From positions 310,001 to 374,000 of the forward strand of contig NADL03000512.1 of the NCBI GenBank assembly GCA_002205965.3: a stretch of 64,000 nucleotides of DNA, written 5' to 3'. Origin of the DNA: Kappaphycus alvarezii. Its lineage: Eukaryota > Rhodophyta > Florideophyceae > Gigartinales > Solieriaceae. Position 1 is the first letter of the stretch. Each line of letters begins with the position of its first letter. The position numbers and the translations under genes are program-made. Below are positions 47,566-56,422 of this stretch, piece after piece. The notes beneath the pieces are model-generated. The model saw only the letters and a list, made by a program, of their open reading frames with translations, was not told the DNA's origin and made no database searches.

Positions 47566-49517
47566 ATGGTCGAACCCTCCTTGACCTCGCGTGGTGCCGC
47601 TCGTCTAATTCCTCCCACCACCTCAACATCTCCCTCCCGTCGTTCCCGTTCAAAAGATCGCTCCTTTATCAAGCATGTGCAAACGCTTCTAGGACCTCGT
47701 GTCGCTACACTTCGGAATCTTCTTCTCGCTATCATTACCCTCCAGTCCCTTGTCATTCTCGTCCTAGCCTTTGCTCTCAGTAGCAACAACTTTTCAATTT
47801 TTGTTTCTTCGCCAAGCTCCCGCCGTTCCACTCACACTTCCGACGGTTATGACTATCAATCACATGTAGACGATCAGTACGGCCGTCCTCCTCCTGAAAA
47901 CAATGACCCTGTTCAAGCAGCTCTTGACGAAGCAAATTATGACGACATGTCCCCTGCCATCACAGGTATCGTTGAAGCGCGAAAGTACACTACTCTGTTT
48001 GGCAAGTTCTTGCGGTGCAAACCCAGACCCTGTAACATTGATCACTGGCCTTACTTGGGTGACAAATGTTTTTACAGAGACGATCATGTCAAAGATCGCG
48101 TAGGGCACAACTCCTCCATTTGGAAACTTGTAGAGGATGACTGGTATTACACGGAGGAAAACGACTTCCCGTGTCCCGTCCTGGTCTGTCGCCATCAATG
48201 GAATGAAGAGCTCAATTTGACCAGACAGATTGTGCTGCGTGTCTTACAGGAGCACTATAATGGCACGAACGGTACAGTCTGGAATGTGGAAGATATGTAC
48301 ACGGGCAGCAAATATATGCGCGTCAACCATTTTTGGGGACTTGAATACAAACTTCACGGAGGATTCACCCTCACCACTGTGGACGAGAACGGTGAAGAGG
48401 TAGCTGAGAACAAGACTGCCACCATAACTGTGCGACGTGGGTTTACACAAAAGTATTGCGATGTTTCAGTCAACACGGAGGTGCAATCTCGGAGGTTCCG
48501 ATTTACGTCGTGGTCCCGTACACAGGCCGCGTCGAACAGCTACGTCTGTTTTATGAAAACATCAAGCAATTGGTAGACGAGGGCGTAAATCTGCGAGTCA
48601 TTGTGGCTACTCATGGCGGCCCTGTCCATGTACTAGGTGCGTCGGAATTGTTGCGTGACATGCAGCTGGGTATCACGGAGGGTCAACTCGTAGACGGCCA
48701 CCTTGTTCAAGTAGTTGAAGCTGGAAGTGACCAGAATGGAAAGTTTTCGCGCTCAAAGGCCTTGATGGATGGCGCCATGTATGTACCAGCAGATGGCCTC
48801 ATGTTTTATTGCGATGTCGACATGATTATCCAAAGCCGCTTCTTCGACAATTGCCGTCATAATACACAAAGAAACTATCAAGTCTACTATCCAGTTGTAT
48901 ATAGCTTATACCCATACGGATACAAGGTATCAAAAGAGCATGGCTACTGGAGAAAGGGGGCGTTCGGAATGGTCTGCGGCTACAAGAGCGACTTTAAGCG
49001 TACCACAGCTTGGGAGAAAGGTCAGGGGAAGCTCAACGGCTGGGGTTTCGAGGATGTCTTACTGCACAAGGAGTTCAGCAAGCACTGGCAAATTTCAGTA
49101 GTGCACGCTATTGAACCCAATCTTCTCCACAGATGGCATCCGAAATACTGCGAATACAACCTGCACATCGCGGCCTGCCTGGGAACTGTGTTCCAGAACA
49201 TGGGCAGCCAAATGTTTCTTGCGTCCGTTGTGGCAAACAATGGTATTGACGTTCGTCAGATCAAGTACGATCCTCCTCCGGTTACCTTCCAGAGTTACAA
49301 GACTGATAATCACGGAGACAAAGAGAAGTTTCTCGATATGCCTCCTGCAGAATCAGAAACAGATGACAGGAAACTAGAGGTATATCGTCGGGTTTACGAG
49401 GAAGCAATTCGCTCTGGCAAGGGAGGTCTTCTATCTGTCTTTGCCAAAGAAGCCCAAGAGATTATGGCCGTCGCAAATGCACAACAGTCCAGTCAGTCAG
49501 GGGCACAGAACGCATGA
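47566..49517 (+). CDS. chondroitin-synthase-like (CHGN/GT7-type) glycosyltransferase
   Basis: A 650-residue type II Golgi protein. A basic N-terminus (RRSRSKDRSF) precedes one membrane anchor (LLLAIITLQSLVILVLAFAL, residues about 48-67). A stem with Cys pairs and N-glycosylation sequons (NGTNGT) follows. The catalytic domain starts at PIYVVVPYTGRVEQL and contains the DxD box FYCDVDM and NGWGFEDVLLH, the GWG.ED motif of the GT7/CHGN fold that binds donor and acceptor. In animals this family builds chondroitin. In red algae such genes have been discussed as candidates for sulfated-galactan backbone synthesis, which is inference here. One base appears to be lost near 48480 (the frame shifts within VNTE|GAISEVP). 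The start ATG is in context CCAATGG. Confidence 0.85.
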
Positions 49518-49955
49518 TACATCCAACGAACATTCATGCGGCCAATACCAATGTCGGAACCGACAATGTCGCACCACAGGCACCGAGCGAAATGAGCATG
49601 AATGAAATTGAACCACAGGCTCCCATCCTCCCCTCCATCCTGATGCACCCCCAATCGAACCAGAGGCTCCTAAGCCTGAGTCTGCGATGGGAACCTAGGC
49701 AGTTGTGAGCCACTAAAGTTCGAAGAAGTGGGCACATGCCTGGAGCAAATCTGTCTGGCTGGCCATCATCTGTATCCCTAGCAGTCTACCCAAATTTCAA
49801 TAACGAGACCACCCGCCATTGCAGTTTGTTTACGTCTCGGGAATGTTGCGCTGTCACTAAGTATTAACAGGTGAATGCACTGGTTGGCGCGCTGCGGTAT
49901 TGTCGGAGTCGGAAAGATTTCATTCTCGTGAGGCGTCTATGTGCGTTAAGTACGG
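49518..49955. other. short region between convergent genes
   Basis: 438 nt between the ends of the glycosyltransferase and KIN17 genes. An open frame from 49514 is a chance extension. Nothing else seen. Confidence 0.5.
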
Positions 49956-51226
49956 CTACGCGAGCCGCGAAACGGCTTCGTAATCTAGATCAGTAATTTT
50001 TTCCGCAGACTCTGAGAGGCTAACGTCCACAGTAAAAGAGTCAATATTAATTGAAAGCACTTGGGCCGTTTGGCCACGGTAGGGGCGCGCAGTAAAACTA
50101 CTTCGCCTCCTGGTTTTGGGATTACGGTTTCCAGGTCATCTTGGTCCAGTTCCAGAACCGCGGTAATGTCAAATATCTTGACACGTGCCCCGTAGCCGTC
50201 TATTGTGTCAGTTATTGAACCCTTTTTCCCAAAGAAGGCTCCATCGCCAACATCCTTGTTAGTAATCTTCACCACAATTCCCTTTAAAATCCATGGACTA
50301 TCCTCCTCCCCTGCGTGATGCTCAGGGTCCATGTTTTCGTTGACCGTTTCCTCATCTGGTTCCTGTTTGCTGCTCACCGCAGGATTAACGGCACGCTCCG
50401 CAAGCATGATTTCCTCAAGCGCAGAAAGTTTCGGCGCGTCCCCCCATCGTCGGCGCCTCCTTTTCCCGGGATTTTCACTTCCCTCTGACTGATCATCGTC
50501 CTCAACCGCTATCGGAGAGTGAATGTCTAACGGGTTGTGATCACGATCCCAGTCATGCTGTTCCGGCTTACGAACTCCCTGTGTTTGTTGCAACTTCATA
50601 GTTTCAAGTCGCCCAATCTTCATATTGGGAAGAGACTCGTCTTCTTTCTGTTGGACAACTTGATTCTTGTGGCTGTCTTTGGAGTTCATTGCCGCCCTTA
50701 ATCTCTCCCGGAGCAAATTTTCTGCCCGCCGTTCCTGGGCAAGCCTCCTTCGATCCATTTCCCTGGCCCTTTGCTCCTTCTCCGCAGCCGCTCTATCAAT
50801 AAATGATAACCACCAACCATCATCCCGATCTTGGACTTTGCAAAAGCCCTCTTTACCCAAGTCTTTCACGAATTCGGATAACGTGGTCCATTTGGTGGCA
50901 TTCATATGCAAATGGTCCCTATCCTTGATGTACTCCTGGTACACCATATTTGCTGAGACGACGTTTGTTCCGTACCTTCGACGCAACACAAGAAGGAATT
51001 CAGTGCGAAAAGATTCTGAAAAACGGTTGATATACTCGTTGGGGTTTTCAGAAAACAGAGCAAGTTGACGCTGATGACCGGCGCTTTGGGTGTGGTTTTT
51101 GAACCCGTTTTCGTCCCTGCATTGCTTCTCGCACATCTGACAGTACCATCGTAATCGACCAAGGCCTTTCGCCTTCATGCGCTTAGAGATAGCTGCAGCA
51201 GTGAGTGAACCACCATGTTTCCCCAT
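49956..51226 (-). CDS. KIN17: DNA/RNA-binding protein KIN17
   Basis: Nuclear protein linked to replication, DNA-damage response and splicing. The start MGKHGGSLTAAAISKRMK is nearly invariant in the family. The C2H2 zinc finger is CQMCEKQCRDENGFKNH plus a second His. A winged-helix domain (about residues 51-160) has TKWTTLSEFVKDLGKEG, then comes a charged coiled-coil and an Arg-rich stretch (GKRRRRRWG). The C-terminal tandem SH3/KOW part has PWILKGIVVKI and LETVIPKPGG. As read, the frame runs to 49985 with an unlikely end. One base missing in the run at 50082-50085 restores YRGQTAQVLSINIDSF and the true-looking end YEAVSRLA at 49956. About 423 residues, no intron. Confidence 0.92.
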
Positions 51227-51374
51227 CGCGTCCTTGCGAAAGGGATAAGGAGTGGAATCTTCCGGTGCACCTCACAGGGGCATGTGGCAGCGAAAACTAT
51301 GTCCTGTTCGAAAACCCGGTGCAGTGCGAGTCACAGCCCTGACAGAGGCAACGAATGGGGCATTTGGAATTGGC

Positions 51375-51437
51375 TGTACAGTACAGTACAGTAGAGCGGG
51401 TTGCGACAGTACTGTGCAGCACTGTACAGTATAGTAT
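51375..51437. promoter_or_regulatory. TACAGTAC cluster upstream of KIN17
   Basis: TGTACAGTACAGTACAGTA, then CAGTACTGTGCAGCACTGTA and GTATAGTATG, 150-210 nt upstream of the KIN17 start codon on the minus strand. Confidence 0.5.
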
Positions 51438-51493
51438 GCACAGTTCCGGAAGTTCTAAATGATTTCTGTAAGATAGAGGGTTGAGCTTACAGG

Positions 51494-51550
51494 GGTGAAT
51501 TGGGTTAAATTGGGTTTACTTGAATGGGTTGGTATACTTAATTTTCCTGC
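51494..51550 (-). mobile_element. LINE 3' tail, left part (split by mariner)
   Basis: In minus orientation it matches the 3' tail of the LINE at 60 kb (AAGTATACCAACCCATTCAA, AAACCCAATT). It stops at the TA of the mariner insertion and resumes at 62033. Confidence 0.8.
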
Positions 51551-51552
51551 TA

Positions 51553-51590
51553 CAGTGCGGGACAAAATGATAGCCCACCCCTATCTTTGA
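51553..51590 (+). repeat. left terminal repeat of mariner, outer part
   Basis: The 38 bp match the right end exactly in inverse orientation. Its last seven bases, TCTTTGA (51584-51590), recur at 60510-60516 as the target duplication of the LINE insertion. Confidence 0.9.
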
Positions 51591-51765
51591 TGGTCACCTC
51601 CAACGCAGCTTGCTCGTCAACCGGTCTACCAGCTACTTTCTAGTTGGTACACACGCTCAAGCACTTACAATATAGGTCCTGCCAATGGTTTCATTACAAG
51701 TACAGAGGACTCCCAACCTTTCCATTACTCACAGTAAACCAAGTCAAGAAACCCAATTCACCCAT

Positions 51766-53009
51766 TGCAGACCCCGAGCTGTGGCCTCTGGCGATGACAA
51801 GATGTCCAGTGCCTTGCGGAGGTGGTCGTGTTTTGCGATGATGTACCCATCATCATGGTACCAGAGTTGAAACAGCAGGTTGCCGAGTTGCTGCTCTTCG
51901 TCATCCCCTGATTTCAATAGCCGTTGGATTTTGAGGATAACGGGGTGCAGCGCAAGATCGAAAAGGAGCCCACCGAGATTGTCCCCTTGTTGCGTTCCTT
52001 GCACGCTCCGGATTATGTGGCTGCCAAACCACAAGAAAGCGGGCTCATGTGCATAGCAGTATGCCACCCACGGGAACAGGTCGGGGAACTGGTGTTTGAC
52101 TGCTGCCAGGAAAGCTGTCCGACTGCACAAATTGAATGCATTTTTGAGGTCAACAGTCAGCAATGCGTATTCGGAGGTGTGCCCGAACTTCTGCACGACC
52201 CTTCGGACTCCATGGACGACGGTATCAGTGCCGGATCGGGTAGCGATGCCAACCTGCAGCGGTTGTAGGTATTTAGCTGCTCTCGCGGAGGCCCTTGTCA
52301 TCAGGCAACTACCAGTCAATCTGCGCAGCGTTTCTCCAACGGCTATTGGCCTGGGTGTCAGGTCTTTCTTGGCCAAAGGGGTTAGGGGCGCTCCAGCTAT
52401 CCAAGGTGCAAGAGCGGTTGGGGCCTTGCCGGCTGCTAGGGTGTTCACCATTTTAGACAAGGCTGCCAAAAACCCGGACGGGCCAGATGAAGACGGGGCT
52501 CGCAGAAGTTCGACGAGGTGGCAAGGTTTGAGACCAGAACCCCCGCAGAGGAACCTGGTTTAAACCCACGAACAGCATCGAGCACCTCCTTCTCCGTGAA
52601 GTCGCGGAAGGGCGATATATTGTCTAGTGGGGTGTGGTGCGCTGCCTCGTCGTTGGGAGCTTGTTGCGGGTGCTTCGCGAGGAGTGCCTGGACGACCTCG
52701 GGGGTGGGTGGTAAGACGCCCAACGAGCCGAGCGCCTGTGCTGCCTTTCCGTATGCCCCCTCCTTGGCCAGTTTAGTAGCTCTGCTGATATTTACCCGTT
52801 GCTGGTCGGAGATAAGCGGCGTAGCCGCAGCGCGTGGGGGAGACGTACTGACGGCCTGTTCCCACAAAGTCATGTATTGGCCGGAGGTCCATAGTTCTAC
52901 CCGCTCTTTCATTGCTTCTGCGATCGATTGCGGGCGGCGCTCGAGGGAACAGGAGCCGGGGAGGGACATGTCCGAAAACATCACTGCCGGAAACAGGAAT
53001 ACTTTGGCA
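51766..53009 (-). repeat. left arm of LINE palindrome
   Basis: A 1,244-bp inverted copy of 53052-54296. By eye the arms differ at about three substitutions and one base in a G/C run (five versus six), that is above 99% identity. It encodes the same RT half on the minus strand (LAKEGAYGKAAQALG through LFQLWYHDDGY). The single-base difference breaks its frame near 52545. Confidence 0.92.
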
Positions 53010-53051
53010 CAACCCCAGCGAGTGCAGACAACCCCAGCGAGTGCAGACATT
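53010..53051. repeat. palindrome centre with two 19-bp direct repeats
   Basis: The 42-nt spacer consists of two exact 19-bp copies (53010-53028, 53029-53047) plus four bases. The second copy is the plus-strand LINE reading PQRVQTFAK, so the spacer itself is LINE sequence. Confidence 0.85.
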
Positions 53052-55727
53052 TGCCAAAGTATTCCTGTTTCCGGCAGTGATGTTTTCGGACATGTCCCTC
53101 CCCGGCTCCTGTTCCCTCGAGCGCCGCCCGCAATCGATCGCAGAAGCAATGAAAGAGCGGGTAGAACTATGGACCTCCGGCCAATACATGACTTTGTGGG
53201 AACAGGCCGTCAGTACGTCTCCCCCACGCGCTGCGGCTACGCCGCTTATCTCCGACCAGCAACGGGTAAATATCAGCAGAGCTACTAAACTGGCCAAGGA
53301 GGGGGCATACGGAAAGGCAGCACAGGCGCTCGGCTCGTTGGGCGTCTTACCACCCACCCCCGAGGTCGTCCAGGCACTCCTCGCGAAGCACCCGCAACAA
53401 GCTCCCAACGACGAGGCAGCGCACCACACCCCACTAGACAATATATCGCCCTTCCGCGACTTCACGGAGAAGGAGGTGCTCGATGCTGTTCGTGGGTTTA
53501 AACCAGGTTCCTCTGCGGGGGGTTCTGGTCTCAAACCTTGCCACCTCGTCGAACTTCTGCGAGCCCCGTCTTCATCTGGCCCGTCCGGATTTTTGGCAGC
53601 CTTGTCTAAAATGGTGAACACCCTAGCAGCCGGCAAGGCCCCAACCGCTCTTGCACCTTGGATAGCTGGAGCGCCCCTAACCCCTTTGGCCAAGAAAGAC
53701 CTGACACCCAGGCCAATAGCCGTTGGAGAAACGCTGCGCAGATTGACTGGTAGTTGCCTGATGACAAGGGCCTCCGCGAGAGCAGCTAAATACCTACAAC
53801 CGCTGCAGGTTGGCATCGCTACCCGATCCGGCACTGATACCGTCGTCCATGGAGTCCGAAGGGTCGTGCAGAAGTTCGGGCACACCTCCGAATACGCATT
53901 GCTGATTGTTGACCTCAAAAATGCATTCAATTTGTGCAGTCGGACAGCTTTCCTGGCAGCAGTCAAACACCAGTTCCCCGACCTGTTCCCGTGGGTGGCA
54001 TATTGCTATGCACATGAGCCCGCTTTCTTGTGGTTTGGCAGCCACATAATCCGGAGCGTGCAAGGAGCGCAACAAGGGGACAATCTCGGTGGGCTCCTTT
54101 TCGATCTTGCGCTGCACCCCGTTATCCTCAAAATCCAACGGCTATTGAAATCAGGGGATGACGAAGAGCAGCAACTCGGCAACCTGCTGTTTCAACTCTG
54201 GTACCATGATGATGGGTACATCATCGCAAAACACGACCACCTCCGCAAGGCACTGGACATCTTGTCATCGCCAGAGGCCACAGCTCGGGGTCTGCACCTA
54301 GCAGTGCCGAAATGCAGAATCTGGTGGCCAACTCCACCACTGGAGTCAGTGCAACGCCTCTATCCAAGAGAACTCACACAGGAGTACAGCGAGGGCACAG
54401 TTGTCCTGAACGCTCCGGTTGGCACCAACGGGTTTACCCAGCAGTACTTCACAGGCCATGTGAAGTCCCTGAAGCCGTTCCTCGACACTATCATCGCCTT
54501 GGGGAACACGCATATCGCGTTCCAGCTCCTGCGCAACTGTTTCGGGGTCTGTAAGCTCGGATACCTGTTACGGGTGGTGCCACCAGCTTGCACTGCGGAA
54601 GGCGCTGCAATATTCGATGCAATGATGGAGACTGTGTGCGCACACTGGCTGGGGGCGTCCTCGACCCCAACATATTTCGAGAACTGCAGTTGCCCATGAA
54701 ACCGATCACCGCCAAGAAGCCATCACTGGGAATTGGACTCACTTCGGCGAAGTCAATTGCAGCTGCAGCCTTCCTCGCCTCCAGCGCAGCGTCCAACAGG
54801 CTGTGTGCAGCCCTCCTCCCAGCGGCAATTACGGATCTCTCAACGTACCGAGACATCGTCGAGGCGCACCAGATTTGGTCCCTCTCTTGCTCCCAGTCCA
54901 GGATTATCCCCTTTAGTGCCCTCTGCTCAAACAAAACACCATCACAGAAGACACTATCGGACGCCATCCACGAGCGGGTGCAAGAGGAGATCGATGTGGG
55001 CGACAATAGAAGGCAGGCCTTCCGTGCCTCCATGGGGCTCCCCGGCGCGAAAGATTGGTGTACTGCACCCCATCTCCGGGCCTTAAGACTAGCATTGAAC
55101 CAAGAGAATTCTCAATATGGTTCCAATACTATTGCCAAGTCCCGCTCTTTCCTCCGGAAACACCATGCCCCAAGCGGAACTGCCCCGAAACTCTCGACTG
55201 TTTCGGCGACCATCTGTTGCACTGCCTACACGGGGGCGAAAGGACGCGAAGACACGACTGTCAGGTTCGTTTATTGGCAAGCGATCTCATGAAAGCCGCG
55301 CGACATCCAGTCATCGAGCCGCGAGAAGGGGTCCACCGCACAAGACCCGATATCCGCGCAATGGGACGAACGGGCAGAACAGACTACTTTGATGTCACCT
55401 TCGTCAACCCCTAGCGCCCTCGAACAGGAGAGTGAGGACATTCAACCCACTCACCTCGCTTAACGCGGCAGAACGGCGAAACACAGAAGATACGAGTCCT
55501 TTATCGCGTCTTCCGCCGGAAGTAGGCTAGTGCCCGTCCCTATCTCTACCCTCGGGGGATGGCACCCGGACGCCCACGCGTTGCTAACCGACGTCGCACG
55601 CAACGTCGCTACGAGGGCTAGGGAGACCTACGCAAAGGTCAAAGAAATCTTATCACAGCGTCATGCCGCAGCAGCAGTAATGTCCAACGCAGCGTGCCTG
55701 TTGGCCGGCCTCCCGTCAGTTTTCTAG
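53029..55727 (+). CDS. LINE polyprotein, 5'-truncated (RT, CCHC, restriction-like endonuclease)
   Basis: It lacks the N-terminal zinc finger and begins at PQRVQTFAKVFLFPAV. The reverse transcriptase has GETLRRLTGSCL, motif A (LIVDLKNAFNL), motif B (VQGAQQGDNLGGLLF), motif C as WYHDDGY (His where Ala or Leu is usual), and motif D (LHLAVPKCRIWWP). The CCHC knuckle is CPKRNCPETLDCFGDHLLHC. The restriction-like endonuclease has RPDIRAMGRTGRTDYFDV. The final part is PISTLGGWHPDAHALL. Four frame changes (near 54672, 55072, 55407 and 55480) all fit one missing base in a C, G or A run. The gene may therefore be intact apart from the 5' truncation. Upstream is the palindrome centre, so there is no start codon of its own. 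Confidence 0.8.
53052..54296 (+). repeat. right arm of LINE palindrome
   Basis: 1,245 bp, the partner of 51766-53009 and part of the plus-strand LINE reverse transcriptase. Confidence 0.92.
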
Positions 55728-55838
55728 CGTTTTGACGTCTTCCTGCCATTTCTTTACATTGTAAGCCTTTACCATCACGACATCCCTCAGGGAACAGCTG
55801 ACCATATTTTTCATGCATTAAAAACACCCCAAATTTCC

Positions 55839-56422
55839 CCCATTGATTCCCCCTTCCCCTCGCCGCCCACGCACGGGTGTGCCACGCTTCTCCCCGCGTC
55901 GGCGTACCGGGTGGCCCCTCTCCTGGATCGGCGCCGCCCCCTTCCCGTTTCACGCCGTTCCCCAACTCTGACCACACTTGTCCGACCTTTACATTTTCTC
56001 ACTTCTTCTCCCTCAATTTCAGCGATTTCTTTGGATATTCACATCTCTTCCTGGACAAGTTCTACTCAGCACCTCCGTAACCCTCCGCTACTCCACAACT
56101 TCCGCGATCAGTGACGCGCCCTGGTCTTCCTCGTCAACGAACCGCACTGCTCAAGGTCTGAACTCCGTTGGCAAGTTCAAAATTTCAAACGGTCACTTTT
56201 TCCCAGTCCTGCATTGCTGGTCATTCACTAGCGCCACGTGGCCACCTGGTATCAAGAGGCCTTGGTGACAATTACAGTATCGGAAAGGGAGGTCTGAAGT
56301 GCATACCGACCGTACAGGACAGGAAGTCCCGAGGATTGGCATACAGTATTGTAGTAACTCCAATCGCTTAGTAGGGTGCACTGCTTTTAGGGCCTCAGGG
56401 AAGGGAAAATTTGTTACCAAGA
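55839..56422 (+). other. 5' region of outer LINE
   Basis: Begins with the CCCATTG duplicate, then a C/T-rich stretch. It leads to the ATG at 56423. It contains short open frames without domain content and could act as leader and promoter. Confidence 0.45.

Larger units (their letters stand above)
51768..55838 (+). mobile_element. inner LINE with inverted-duplicated 5' end
   Basis: About 4.07 kb between two copies of CCCATTG (51761-51767 and 55839-55845). The right part (53.03-55.84 kb) is a 5'-truncated LINE in plus orientation with a short A/C-rich 3' UTR. The left part (51768-53009) is an inverted copy of the first 1.24 kb of that LINE. It belongs to a subfamily related to but distinct from the outer LINE, because its tail differs. 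Confidence 0.75.

Noticed and set aside
52518-53966. Long open frames antisense to the LINE arms (256 and 397 codons)
   Set aside because: They are mirror images of each other because of the palindrome and run opposite to the reverse transcriptase frame.
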